Below, piece after piece: positions 30,912 through 42,062 of a stretch of DNA of 64,000 bases (position 1 is the stretch's first letter; each line of letters opens with the position of its first letter). The stretch is from Drosophila persimilis (lineage: Eukaryota > Arthropoda > Insecta > Diptera > Drosophilidae): NCBI RefSeq assembly GCF_003286085.1, contig NW_020825313.1, positions 4,464,001 through 4,528,000 on the forward strand, given 5' to 3'. Position numbers and translations under genes: made by a program. The notes under the pieces are model-generated. The model searched no databases, was not told the DNA's origin, and saw only the letters and a list, made by a program, of their open reading frames with translations.

Positions 30912-32595
30912 ATGCCCACTGGTGAAAAGAAATCTCGCAAGAAGTTTAAGCGGGTGAGTTCGCTGAGTTTGACCCATCCACCCAGCTCAAACGGCTCAGT
31001 CACGACGCCCGCATGTTCCCGTCTGGCCCCAGCTGAGCGAGGTCCGACCACGTCCAGGGCTAACACACCACATGCCTTCGAGGCCTTTTTGCTCCCCTCG
31101 GTAGTTCTTCGCACGGTTCCTAGCACTATGGCCCAATCGGCTGCAAGCAGACTGACACGCTTCGACCAGAAGCTCAACGCTCCAGATGCTAGCACACCAA
31201 CCCGGTCGCTCTCCCAAGGTCATCGAGAACAACTCCGAAGCCTGTGGGCAAAGGTGGACTCGGAATTCGCGGCCTGTTCGGTGACGATGGCGGAAGAGGA
31301 TCCAGAGGGTGTAGCTGATGTCCAAGAGATGTACGATGACTGCTGTGCGGTCTACGCGCAATGCCTTGCCGAACTGAACGATCAGCTCGAACTGTCCCTC
31401 ACACGCCGCAACTGGCCATTCAAGTGCCGACTTCCGGCGGTTGCCGCCTACCTCCATGTGACACTAAAGTTTTCAGTGGGGACTACCAGCAGTGGCCCAC
31501 GTTCCGAGACCTGTTCACCATCGCCATCTACATAGAAAACCCAAAGTTGGCTCCAGTGGAAAAACTGTTCCCCCTCAACAAAAAGACAAGCGGTGAGGCC
31601 CACGACATTGTGGCATAGGCTCCACTCACGAACGAGGGTTTCGCGTCCGCATGGAACGCCCCCCGTGAGCGTTCCCAAAACAAGAGGCTGACTATCAGCC
31701 TAGCCTAGCTGAAGATCCTTTTCAGTCGGCCACAAATCCGTACCGAGTCAGCAGTAGCGCTAAAAGAGCTCCAGAGGGCCGTCCACAAGTGCCTCACGAC
31801 ACTCACCCATTCTGAGGTCCACACATTTCCGCTAAGCTGCCAAAGACGAGCTTTGGGAGCAATCCGTGACGCACAAGTCCAAAATTTCCACCTGGCACGC
31901 CATGGACAAGTTCCTGGCGGAGCGGTACCTGTCTCTCGCAGTGACCGAGGACGGCCATCCAGGCATGGAAGCTCAGGCCCACTCCAGGGCGAGCATACCC
32001 ACTTCAAACAATTCCAGCAATCAGTTTCGGTCCCAAAGAAGTCCTTACCCTAGGTGTGTCCACTCGTTCGAGACAACAGTGAATCAAATGAGGAGCACGT
32101 GTGATCTCTGCTCCAAAGAATATCATCCAATCCGTTTATGACCTCACTTCCTTCAAATGCCCGCTGACGCCCATTCCGACTACATTAAGCAAAAGCAGCT
32201 TTGTTTGAACTGCTTTGCAAGAGGCCACCAGATACGAGCATGCCAATGCGCCCTCAATTGTATCACTTGTGGAGACCACACGGTTCACACGGTTCCACAC
32301 CACACGGTTCCATTTTCGGTTGGGTATTCACAGGTCCAGTGCCTCAGATGATGATTCAAATCTCATCGATTTTGAGTCAAATTTCCAGACGACCTATCAA
32401 ACTGTTAGAAGACCGGGGTCTTTTTACGAAAGCAATTTCCTTTCAGCTCCCTCCGCACATGTTCTCGGACAGTCTTCTACGCTTGACCGAAGGGAATATT
32501 TTCAAAATATTCACTGTCTGAAAGCTTTACTCTCCGTTCCGAATTCAAGCCTGAACTTGAATGTGAATCCGTTCTTAGATCTTAGATCTTAGCCT
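30912..32595 (+). pseudogene. gag: gag and residual pol of B2
   Basis: MPTGEKKSRKKFKRV (ATG 30912) runs 207 codons to 31535 as capsid precursor. A frame change near 31390 puts the rest (IYIENPKLAPVEKL) elsewhere; stops at 31616, 31705 and 32140 follow. Knuckles: CDLCSKEYHPIRL then a stop, and CLNCFARGHQIRAC. Protease, RT and IN are absent; the scar ends in LNVNPFLD, duplicated in part as CTTAGATCTTAGATCTTAG near 32573-32592. Inactive. Confidence 0.82.
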
Positions 32596-32716
32596 CACCA
32601 GACAATGTAACCGGGCTGCAATTTCCAATGGGCTAAATGTGTCTCACACCCGTTCCAAAATCGGTACTAATGTGTCTTCGACTCCTTTATTTCATCTTAG
32701 TTCTCCGCATCCAGAT

Positions 32717-33184
32717 ATGGCCCCACGTCCCCGCGCCAATCGCACCATGGAGAACCGACGTGCTCGGGAAATTGGCTCCTACCGTTGCCGAATCTGCCAA
32801 GGAGTCCATCCGTTACGGACCTGCCACCAATTTGTTCTCCTGAGCCCCGAAGAGACCCTCCAAGCTGTCCTTCTCAACCAGTATTGCGGGAATTGCCTGG
32901 CTCACCAACACTCCGGCAAGGATTGTCGCAGTGGCGGGCTGTGCAGGGTGTGTGGCATGAACCACCACACGCTACTCCACGTACGCCGCCCTCGTCTTCC
33001 AGCCCGCTCAACAGCGACGGCACCGTCACCATCTACATCGGCACATGCCGAACGACACATTCGTCTCCCCGTAAACCGCCCCGTCGTAGGAACCACGGCG
33101 CCGTTCATAGACTCCTCAAGCCCAGTTTTGCGCATCCGCACGCCGATTCGACAGTGGAGCGATACTGAGCTGACGTTCTTGTGA
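32717..33184 (+). pseudogene. ORF3 remnant of B2
   Basis: 155 residues from ATG 32717: MAPRPRANRTMENRR, CRICQGVHPLRTC, the CX2CX4HX4C knuckle CGNCLAHQHSGKDC, CRVCGMNHHTLLH, a Pro/Arg/Ser-rich linker, then LRIRTPIRQWSDTE joined from the far end of the protease-like domain, and a TGA. Compared with B6, about 100 codons containing the LIDPC segment are missing without a frame break. The frame is open upstream of the ATG for about 25 codons. Confidence 0.7.
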
Positions 33185-33280
33185 AGTCCAGAGCACTGTT
33201 TTTGGATGAATCGGGTCCGGGGTGTGCACCAAGCCATAGGCCACCCAATTATACTTTGCAATCCTGCAAGTGGGGAAGGA

Positions 33281-33628
33281 TGTTCATTCCAGCAATGTTC
33301 AATTCCAAATAATTGCCAAGCACTGTGCCAACAACGTGCGCTCCGGTCCCAACTCGCTCTCGCGCGCTCGGAGGGGGCTCGGGAGATTTTACGATCCACG
33401 ACTCACCGCAGCATCAAGCTTAGAGCATAAGACTTAGGGTAGTTACGCTTCCACCCCCGATTCAAACGGCCGATCTACCGCGCGACCCCCGAACCAAATA
33501 CACAGCGACATATATCTAACACGAAACTCAACGATCTTTTACATTTCTTGCGACGGCTACTATGAGGTTCACTGGATCATCAACTTCGTCGTTGGAGTAT
33601 TAAGCAGCGATCCGCCCCGCTAAAAACG
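33281..33628 (+). repeat. 3' LTR of B2
   Basis: Starts TGTTCATTCC after the purine tract GTGGGGAAGGA. It has a short internal duplication (TGTTCATTCCAGCAATGTTCAATTCC) at its start. Ends near CGCTAAAAACG; the CCACTCCAAACA end of the 5' LTR has diverged here. Right edge uncertain by a few bases. Confidence 0.85.
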
Positions 33629-33788
33629 CTATCGCTGGTAGTCTTCGTGCTACTTTAGTTCTTCTTATGGCATAGATTACTAATATTATTATTATTATGA
33701 TTCCAATAATCAAGGCCGCATGTCCAGATACATGATGGAACTTAAGTCCTTCTTTTTTTTTCGCTACAATGGGAAATGCCATTTCAAA
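33629..33788 (-). pseudogene. env: Possible retroviral envelope C-terminal scrap (antisense)
   Basis: On the minus strand this codes KFHHVSGHAAL, then a long hydrophobic segment of about 17 residues (Ile-rich) and a basic stop-transfer RRTK. This looks like the membrane anchor and tail of an insect errantiviral envelope, and it differs from the tail of D. It is cut by the B LTR at 33628 on one side and passes into Helena-like sequence on the other. The (ATT)n repeat in the codons makes chance hydrophobicity possible. Repeated at 49759 and 52451. Confidence 0.35.
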
Positions 33789-34252
33789 TGTCCTTGCCAG
33801 CAAGTCCAGTCACATTTCAAGAGGTGGTGCAGCAAATCAAGAAGCTGAAGGCCAAAAAATACCCTGGTGAGGACCTGCTGGATAACAAGACTTTAAAACT
33901 TCTGCCAAAAAAGTCCTTCTATTTATAGTGCCGCTCCTCAACAGCATTCTTAGGATGGGACACTTTCCTACCTGCTGGAAGACGGCGCTAATCTCCATGG
34001 TACCTAAGCCAGAAAAACAACACACAGAAGTCGATGGGTACAGATCAATAGTCTGCTCTCAGCGCTAGGGAAGATGGTGGAAAGAATGATCCTGAACCAC
34101 ATCCTGCAGCTTGAACCTGTAAAGCAAAGAATTCCAAAACGGCAGTTTGGATTTAGGCAAGGTCATGGCACGCCAGAACAACTTCATCGTGTGGTCAACT
34201 TCGCGCATGATGCAATGGAGCTGTGCTTATGTTACTTTTGCCACAAGGACAC
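33789..34252 (+). pseudogene. Jockey-clade (Helena-like) LINE RT fragment, copy 1
   Basis: ASPVTFQEVVQQIKKLKAKK, PGEDLLDNKTLKLLP, then in a second frame NSILRMGHFPTCWKTALISM and KPEKQHTEVDGYRS, then in a third LSALGKMVERMILNHIL, QFGFRQGHGTPEQLHRVVNF. These are RT motifs 0 to 2 of jockey-clade elements; TPEQLHRVVNF recalls Helena. Two frameshifts. Cut by the C LTR at 34253. Copies at 49919-50382 and 52611-53074 carry the same shifts, so decay came before duplication. Confidence 0.75.
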
Positions 34253-34624
34253 TGTTCGGAGCAGAACCCAGCCGATTAGCTGCTTGCCAAATAGCACCTA
34301 ATTCTTGGCCCTCAGCCGCTTATTTTGTTTGTTACTTATGTCTATGTCACTCATTTGTTTGTTAAAGCTTTGCGCGTGCTTGCCCTGCTAAACGCTCTCT
34401 GCCAGCTCGCTCTTCGCTATCTCCGCTTTGCGTCTGCCTACCGACGTCAGCCGAGCGAAGCTGCGCTCAGCGATCGGAGCGGCAATGTAAAGGGCAGGCA
34501 ACCCACACTTGCAATTTGGATGTCACGCATTAAAGAACATATCGTAATTTTATTTCTGCGCTGAGTTTTATTTAATTCGGAATAATTAGTCGGCCGATTG
34601 GGGATAAAAAACATTATCTCCACA
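34253..34624 (+). repeat. 5' LTR of C1
   Basis: 372 bp, TGTTCGGAGCAG... to ...TATCTCCACA. It differs from the 3' LTR by a 4-bp indel (GTCGGCCGATT against GTCGATT) and several substitutions (TTTGTTTGTTAC against TTTGTTTTTTAC; GCTGAG against GCCGAG). Confidence 0.92.
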
Positions 34625-34871
34625 TAAAATTTGGTGACCCCGACCTGATCTCTGAGTTGCAGTGTCAATTAATAATCATTCGCGACAATTCGGTCAGTGC
34701 AGTGCAGCGAACTCACTAATACACACAAGCGGAGTACAAAGCGGAATCGGACAGCTCACACAGCCGCACAGCTAAAGGCATTAGCTAATCCCTTTGCTTT
34801 CGGTTCCCACGTTTATACCTATACAGGGTGTCTTTTTCGGTCGTGCTGAGTGACTCTTTTAAAACCTCAAC
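34625..34871 (+). other. Primer site and leader of C1
   Basis: TGGTGACCCCGACCTGAT (34632-34649), seven bases after the LTR, is one mismatch from the complement of the tRNA-Trp 3' end as I recall it. The leader is short. Against C2 (53447-53821) it lacks about 110 bp between two TCGCGA words, a deletion by short homology. Confidence 0.65.
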
Positions 34872-36426
34872 ATGACAGCACCTGAGCCTACCAATGTCGC
34901 GAACGCAGCAATGCCGAGTGATGTAGATTTCTACAAGCACAAGGCCGAGTCCATCGCGCGCCAACTAAAGGCCATGGCTCGCTTTCTCACCAAGGAAGAG
35001 CTTGCCGAGTTAGATGAGGCAGAACTTCAAGCTCGCTTAGAGCAAATCGAGCGAATGAATGCGGATTTCGATGCCACTCAAATGTTTATGTCAAGGTTAG
35101 GTCCAGGCTGTCGCGGGTGTTGATGGCTGCTCGCACGGTAAATGTTGCCAATTCAACGGCTCGGCATACTCTCGAGGGGAATTCGTCGTTGTTCGCCTAT
35201 AATAGTATAGGCCGTTCTCGAATGCCCGAGTTGCAGCTTCCGCGATTCAGTGGGAACTACATGGATTGGCCAGAATTCCACTCGATGTTCTCGACAATGG
35301 TGCACAAAGACCATCGTATACCAATCATCGAAAAATTCCAATATCTTCGTGGATGTCTAGATGGTGCTGCGCTGGATACGATTCGTTCCTTGGAACTTTC
35401 TGAGGAGAATTACGACAAGGCGTTGAATTTACTAATGTTGCGATTCGATAATAAACTGTTACATTTTCAGGCACACGTCAAGGCTATTTTCGGGCTGCAA
35501 GGGGTGGAGAAGGGCTCAGCTATCGGCTTGCGCGCGCTCAGCGACAAAATCAATTTGCACTTGCGTGCACTTCAGACCTTGGCGACCCCGCAGGAGATTT
35601 CCGATGGGTTGCTGATCTTCATCATAGGCACGAAATTGGACCACAAGACCAAGGAGAAATGGGAAGAGAACTTGCCGACGTCAGGATTGCCTCGGTGGTC
35701 AAGCATGGCCTCATTCTTGGAAGCAAGATGTCGGATGCTGTAAAATTTGGGATCGGCCATGGTAACAATTCCTAGCCAGCAGGTGGGAGAAAGTAAGCCT
35801 AGCACCCTAATCACCTCCATTAACGATCATAATAGCTCAACATGCAAGTATTGCAAATCCTCCGATCACTACATATCCTGATGCCAGGCATTTCTAGATC
35901 TCGCCATTTATGTCTAAACTGCCTCAACAAAGGCCATTCATTGCAACGCTGCAAGTCAGGGGCATGTAGAAATTGCCAAGCCAAGAATCACACACTGCTC
36001 CACATGCAGTCGGGCGCTGACGCTGAGTTGCCGTCGCCGAGCACGGAATCGACCCAGCATGATCCTGCAAGTGCCCGAGTAGCAAGCAAATATACTAGCC
36101 CTCCCCCCTCGAGTCAGAAATCTCTGCCTAGCCAAAATGTGCTGCTAGCTACCGCAATCGTATATGTCAGGGGCCGTTTTGGATCGCTTATTCCATGTCG
36201 TGCCATTTTAGATTCCGCTTCTCAGGTTAACTTTATAACATCGAGACTCGCCAATCAGCTGCAGTTAGATCCTCACCCGTCTCACGTTCAAATCGCCGGT
36301 ATTGGAGAGTCAATTCTACCATCCAGCAAGGCTGTAGACATCGTCCGGCAATCTCAAGACAAAAGCTATCACGGTTTCCTCTCTGCAATTCGGCCTAGAC
36401 GCAATGGATTGACCAATGCCAAATAA
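34872..36426 (+). pseudogene. gag: gag and protease of C1
   Basis: ATG 34872: MTAPEPTNVANAAMPSDVDF. An out-of-frame deletion near 35085 and a TGA near 35121 cut the N-terminal part; capsid follows (LPRFSGNYMDWPEFHSMF, IPIIEKFQYLRGCLDG) until a TAA at 35741-35743, where C2 has GAA. Knuckles: CKYCKSSDHYIS then TGA, a 35-bp deletion compared with C2, then CLNCLNKGHSLQRC and CRNCQAKNHTLLH. The protease reads AILDSASQVNFI, so the DSG triad is DSA (36211-36219), and the same in C2. The frame ends with TAA at 36424-36426; the next one begins at 36416. Confidence 0.85.
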
Positions 36427-38485
36427 TCTAAAACTGGCTGATCCTAATTTCGCCAAGCCCCAGCGTGTCGATCTGTTGATAGGTGCTGGTTTGTTCTTCG
36501 AATTAATGTGCGTTGGACAGATTCGACTGTCAGATCAATTGCCAACATTGCAGAAGACGAAACTTGGCTTGATAGTGTCAGGAAGTATTAAAAACTCTGA
36601 GAAAGCCCGTGCGGCGCTAGCAGCCGTTGAAGATCCCCCTATCATCTCCGCTTGCGAGACTAATTTGTGCGATATTGTAAGGCGGTTTTGGGAAGTCGAT
36701 GGAGATTATTCGCCCTCATCAATTTCGGAGGAAGATGTTCATTGCGAACAGCATTTCGTCACAAACTGCATTCGCCTAGATTCCGGAGCTTACTCCGTGC
36801 GTTTGCCAACCAAATTCAGTCTAGAGGAATTAGGAGAATCGTATCAGCAGGCGCTACGTAGATTTCTCAATTTGGAGAGGAAGCTAGCAAAAAATGCACA
36901 GCTTAAGGCAAAATATATGGAGTTTCTCCAGGAGTATCGTGATTTAGGACACATGTCGCCAGCTTCGCGGCAGTCAGACCTCCCGCAGTACTTCTTGCCT
37001 CACCATTGCGTCCACAAGCAGGATAGTACAACCACCAAATTACGCGTAGTGTTCGATGGATCTGCCAAAACAGCGTCTGGAGTATCACTGAATGATGCGC
37101 TAATGGCTGGACCCACCCTCCAACCTAAAATTCTGATAACTCTGCTTCGTTTCCGCTTTTTTCAAGTCGCCTTGTGTGGCGATATCTGCAAAATGTACCG
37201 CTGTGTACGCGTTTTCCATCCCGATACGCACGTGTAGTGCATCCTATGGCGCAATGACCCGAAGGAGGAGATTCAGGTGTTCAAGTTGGAGACTGTTACT
37301 TACGGAACCAAACATGCCGCTTTCTTAGCAATTCGTGCTATGCATCAATTGGCAAATGATGAAGAGTTTCGTTTTCGGCTTGGCGCTGATGTTGTTCGAA
37401 GAGATTTCTATGTCGATGATCTCATATCTGGAGGGGACAGCATTGATTCTGTCATCAAGATTCGTCAGCAGGTAAAGGAGCTACTTTCGAAAGGATGTTT
37501 TCCCATACGTAAATGGTGTTCCAATGAACCCGCTGCTTTGGAAGGCGTATCGGAGGCGGGTCGCGAAAAGTTCCTTACCTTTCATGACGGGACTGAAGTA
37601 ACCAAGGCGCGTGGTCTAGTTTGGGATCCCACCACGGACAATCTTCGGTTTAGCTTCGCTCACGTCGGAACCGCTGCAGGCCCAATATCGAAGCGTTCAT
37701 TCCTGTCTAGATTAGCTAGGTTCTACGATCCTCTAGGGCTCATCTCTCCCATCAACACAAAAGCTAAAATATTTATGCAGTCGCTATGGAACGAAAGCCT
37801 AAAGTTGAATTGGGACGAAAGCCTTACCCAGGATCTACATACGACTTGGATTAAGCTGACTTCGCAGTTGTCGATGGTTGAAAACTTTAAGTTTCCACGT
37901 TACGTGCTTCGGCAGCAAGCCAGATTAGAAATGCACGCGTTTTGTGATGCGAGCCAAGCAACATATGGCGCCTGTGTATACATGCGTTCGGAAGCTCTTG
38001 GCATTGTGCAAAGTCATCTCTTATGCTCTAAATCCAGAGTCGCGCCCTTGAAAAGTATGACTATCCCCAAGCTTGAGCTATTCGCTGCCCTCGTATTAGC
38101 CGAACTAGTGTCCACCATAGTTAAGGGATTATCAACTCAATGCCAAATACATTGCTGGCCGGATTCGTCCATAGCCCTTGCCTGGATTCGAGAATCACCA
38201 TTGAATTTTAATGTATTTGTTTCTAATCGAGTTCAGCGGATTCAGGAGCTCACCGCTGGAATGACTTGGCATCACGTGCCAACAAAGTTGAATCCTGCCG
38301 ACATCATATCACGTGGATCCACGCCCGCTGAACTAATGGATAGCAGCCTTTGGATCTCTAGACCACCATTCTTGCGTCTTGAGAGCTCAGAGTGGCCTGC
38401 AGGCTTGCAATTGCCGACCGATGTACCAGAACGTCGTCATGCAGCATTGGTTGTTTCAAACGAAAGGGATGTATCGTACGATTGA
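36416..38485 (+). pseudogene. pol: RT and RNase H of C1
   Basis: First block 36416-37237: VDLLIGAGLFFELM (protease end), linker, RT with QDSTTTKLRVVFDGSAKT, SLNDALMAGPTLQP and DICKMYRCV, ended by TAG (37235-37237) that C2 also has. It continues in frame: VFKLETVTYGTKHAAFLAIR, FYVDDLI with YVDD at 37409-37420, KARGLVWDP, SRLARFYDPLGLISPI. RNase H: HAFCDASQATYGACVY, IPKLELFAALVLAEL, WPDSSIALAWI, HVPTKLNPADIISRG. A TGA at 38483-38485 ends it and is shared with C2. The RT and RNase H catalytic acids I can place are present. Confidence 0.88.
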
Positions 38486-38509
38486 AAATTTCAAAACTCA
38501 TTCGGATCC

Positions 38510-39994
38510 ATGCGGCGCGTCTTTGCTTACATATATCGATTCTACATTCTCAAGGACAAAGGCAAAGCGCGGTCGAAGGGTCAACTTACCGTAATCGACA
38601 TCAAAAATGGTACGCATTTGCTCATAAGGGCAATACAGCAGCAACAATTTTCGGAAGAGATAAGGGCCCTCGCCAGCAAACAGGCCCTACCGCCAAAAAG
38701 CACGATGGCCTCACTGAATCCATTTCTGGATAGCTTTGGATTGCTGCGGGTTGGAGGCCGCCTCCAAAATGCCGAATTGAACTACGACGCGAAGCACCCG
38801 ATCCTGCTTCCTAAGGGACATCCTGTCACTGTCTCTATTATTATCTTCTTTCACGAAAGGTTTCTCCACGCAGGAGCTCAAGGATTGCTCGGACTGCTTC
38901 AGAAAAAATTCTGGCCTATTGGTGGACGCAAATATGTTGCGGGAATCATTCGCAAATGTGTTAGATGCTTTCGTTTGAAGCCAGTGCTGAGGGAACATAT
39001 CATGGGAAACTTGCCTGCGGATCGCGTAAGGACTAATCCAGAATTCCACACAACGGGCGTTGATTTTTGCGGACCCTTTTATCACAAGTCGGAAGTCAGA
39101 AGCCGGCCTCCTATCAAATGTTACATCGCTGTCTTCGTATGCTTTAGCACCAAAGCAACTCATTTGGAAGTCGTTCGGGATCTATCTACAGAATCCTTTC
39201 TGGCAGCATTAAGGCGTTTTATAAGTCTATGTCCCAAACCTCGAATCATCTGGTCAGACAACGCTACAAATTTTGTAGGAGCAAAAAATGAGCTTTTGGA
39301 GCTTCGGCAAATGTTCCTCAGCGATCCTCATACGTCGGCTGTGTCACATCTCTGCGTTTCTAGTGGAATCGATTGGAAATTCATCCCCCCTCGCTCACCT
39401 CATTTTGGGGGTTTGTGGGAGGCGGCTGTTAAAGCAGCTAAATATAATTTTCATCGCATCGTCGAGACCTACATTTTTACTCTTGATGAAATTCAGACCT
39501 TGGCTTGTGAAATCTCTGCTTTGTTAAATTCCCGTCCGCTTTATTCAATTACAGAAAGTCCCGATGATCTAGATGTGCTCACGCCAAACCACTTTCTCAA
39601 TGGAGCCCCGAAAGCTGCATTCGACGAGCCAGATGTGACGCATCTCCAGGTCAACCTACTTAGTCGATGGCAGCGGCTGTGTCAAATGAAGCAGGCGTTT
39701 TGGAGAAAATGGAGCACGGCGTATCTTTAGATTCTTCAGGAGCGGAGCAAGTGGCGGTCATCGTCTCCAAATATCAGGCTAGGAGCGCTCGTCATGATCA
39801 AGGAGGAAACGCTGCCACCATTAAGGTGGCCGCTTGGCCGCATTGAGAGCGTCATCCCAGGAAAAGATGGAACCATCAGAGTAGCCGTCATCCGCACTCA
39901 AAGAGGCCTTTTCAAGAGGGCCGTTGGAAAAATAGCGGTTCTGCCCCTTCAGGATGGATCTGTTGAAAGCCTTTGCCTTCCAACGGGGGGTGAA
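38510..39994 (+). pseudogene. pol: Integrase of C1
   Basis: LLRVGGRLQNAELNYDAKHP, the zinc finger H...H (FFHERFLHAG) with CVRCF, then the core: TGVDFCGPF (Asp at 39062-39064), FVCFSTKATHLEVV, IIWSDNATNFVGA (Asp at 39257-39259), PPRSPHFGGLWEAAVK (Glu at 39419-39421). After SRWQRLCQMKQAFWRKW a TAG at 39728-39730 interrupts; the C-terminal domain (LGALVMIKEETLPPLRWPLG, KDGTIRVAVIRTQRG) resumes, and its frame reads into the 3' LTR (GGECSEQ). The only D,D,E-complete integrase of the window. Confidence 0.88.
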
Positions 39995-40362
39995 TGTTCG
40001 GAGCAGAACCCAGCCGATTAGCTGCTTGCCAAATAGCACCTAATTCTTGGCCCTCAGGCGCTTATTTTGTTTTTTACTTATGTCTATGTCACTCATTTGT
40101 TTGTTAAAGCTTTGCGCGTGCTTGCCCTGCTAAACGCTCTCTGCCAGCTCGCTCTTCGCTATCTCCGCTTTGCGTCTGCCTACCGACGTCAGCCGAGCGA
40201 AGCTGCGCTCAGCGATCGGAGCGGCAATGTAAAGGGCAGGCAACCCACACTTGCAATTTGGATGTCACGCATTAAAGAACATATCGTAATTTTATTTCTG
40301 CGCCGAGTTTTATTTAATTCGAAATAATTAGTCGATTGGGGATAAAAAACATTATCTCCACA
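39995..40362 (+). repeat. 3' LTR of C1
   Basis: 368 bp, TGTTCGGAGCAG... to ...TATCTCCACA, preceded by ACGGGGGGTGAA, a short purine tract. Followed by CCGTCTAAAACGG of a LOA RT. Confidence 0.92.
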
Positions 40363-41720
40363 CCGTCTAAAACGGAACTGGTGCTTTTCACTAGGAAGTA
40401 CAAGGTTCTGGTACTGATTCCCCCTAGACTATGTGGGGAAGCGCTAGTTTTCAGCAGCAACGCCAAGTATCTTGCCTAATCATCGACAGAAAGCTCGACT
40501 GGAAATTGAGCATAGAAGACAGAGTAAAGAAAGCCACAGTGGCCCTCTATACTTGCAGGAAAGCCATCGGACTAAAATGGGGAATGACCCCCTATATAGT
40601 CCGGTGGCTCTACACCGCCATCATACGACCGATCATGCTCTATGGAGTGGTGGTATGGTGGCCAGCCATAGACAGAAGGACATGCCTCAATAAACTCAGC
40701 AGAGTTCAACGCATGGCAGAGCTATGCATCACTGGCGGGCTACGGACTACTCCAGGGGAAGCCCTGGATACTGTAGATCCCTGTAGATCTCATGGGAAAG
40801 AAGGTGGCAACACTTTCTGCCCTCAGAATGAGAGAAGCCAGACTGTGGAAGGCGTCCGCGGTTGGGCACTCGGGACTCCTGATGAGACTCCCGCAATTAC
40901 CAGAGAGGACAGATTACTGTATTCCTTGTGATCACCTCTCGACGCCCTTCCAGGTATCAATCTCACCTAGGGAGGACTGGGAGATGGGCGACCCAGGACC
41001 TGCAAATGCGGTCACCTTCTACACTGATGGCTCAAAGCTAGACGGCCGCGTGGGAGGCGGAGTCCACTGCAGCGAGCTGAACAACAGTCATTGCTTCAGG
41101 CTCCCGGACCACTGTAGTGTGTTCCATGCGGAGATTGAAGCCATCAAGGAGCCCATTTCTATCGTCTCCAAACTACGTCTAGACACGCACTTAGTGTGCG
41201 TCTTCTCGGACAGCCAAGTGGCTATTAAAGCTCTATGCTCAATATCGTCGAGCTCAGAGACTGTAAATGACTACCGCAGGTCTCTGCACGAGATCGCAGA
41301 GCAGTTAGATCTCTTCCTTATATGGGTCCCCGGCCACAGGGACATCGGGGGAACGACGCCGCCGACGAGCTAGCCAGGCAGGGTACTACGATCCCTCTCC
41401 TATCGGAGAGGGAGCAGGTAGGGATGCCCTTGGCTACGTGCAGGTTCCTAACGCACGAATTGTTTGAGCAAAATTCCAATAGGAGGCAACTTGACGGTGC
41501 AGTAATTGTATCGCCTCTTGCAAGATGCATTCATTGCATGTCAACGTCCAAGAAGCAAATATATTGGAATTGATAATATATGACTATTTGCTGCAATGTC
41601 ACCCAACAAGTATCATAATTCAATTTTTTTTTATAATATTATTTTTTTTTAATGTATAATTTATAAAATATAAATAATAACACAGTTTGTTGTTTGCTGT
41701 TACTATTATATTATTATATT
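40363..41720 (+). pseudogene. LOA-clade LINE copy 2: RT end, RNase H, 3' UTR
   Basis: Begins at CCGTCTAAAACGG, the point matching 28193 of copy 1. It keeps the 145 bp that copy 1 lost (FQQQRQVSCLIIDRKLDWKL; KKATVALYTCRKAIGLKWGM). RNase H part (40792-41373): FYTDGSKLDGRVGGG, CVFSDSQVAIKAL, WVPGHRDIGG then a one-base loss compared with copy 1 shifts the frame (NDAADELARQG continues in the next frame). The AT-rich tail ends at the B LTR. The RT catalytic block is not included. Confidence 0.85.
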
Positions 41721-42062
41721 TGTTCAGGCCAGCAGCAAATAACTGCCAAGCACTGTGCCAACAACGTGCGCTCCGGTCCCAACTCGTTCTCGCGCGCTCG
41801 GAGGGGCGTTCGGGAGTTTTTACGATCTACGACTCACCGCAGCATCAAGCTTAGAGCATAAAACTTAGGGTTAGTTACGCTTCCACCCCCGATTCAAACG
41901 GCCGATCTACCGCGCGACCACCGAACCAAATACACAGCGACATATATCTACCACGAAACACAACGATCTTTTCCATTTCTTGCTACTAGGCTGCTAGGAG
42001 GTTCCCTGGATCATCAACTTCGTCGTTCGAGAATTGAGCAGCGATCCGCCCCACTCCAAACA
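41721..42062 (+). repeat. 5' LTR of B3
   Basis: 342 bp, TGTTCAGGCCAGCAGC... to ...CTCCAAACA; follows the LOA tail exactly as at 29409 and 52109. Primer site at 42064-42081. The leader 42063-43235 has no gene and repeats the features described for B2. Confidence 0.9.

Larger units (their letters stand above)
29409..33628 (+). mobile_element. BEL derivative B2 (full-length of the deleted form)
   Basis: LTRs at 29409-29738 and 33281-33628, tRNA-Tyr primer site at 29740-29757, leader, gag, deletion scar and ORF3 remnant. The pol deletion is the same as in B1, but B2 has in addition lost the protease: sequence jumps from the last knuckle (near 32275) to the IFGWVFTGPVPQ block. Flanks differ (LOA tail on the left, CTATCGCTGG on the right), so no target duplication can be shown. 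Confidence 0.88.
34253..40362 (+). mobile_element. BEL/Pao element C1, both LTRs, near full length
   Basis: LTRs of 372 and 368 bp (34253-34624, 39995-40362), a tRNA-Trp-like primer site, and gag, PR, RT, RNase H and complete IN in order. A different family from A and B by LTR and protein sequence. Left flank is Helena-like, right flank is LOA RT, and no target duplication matches. The two ends therefore come from different insertion sites joined by recombination. Stops and frameshifts are few for its age, and several are shared with C2. Confidence 0.92.
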
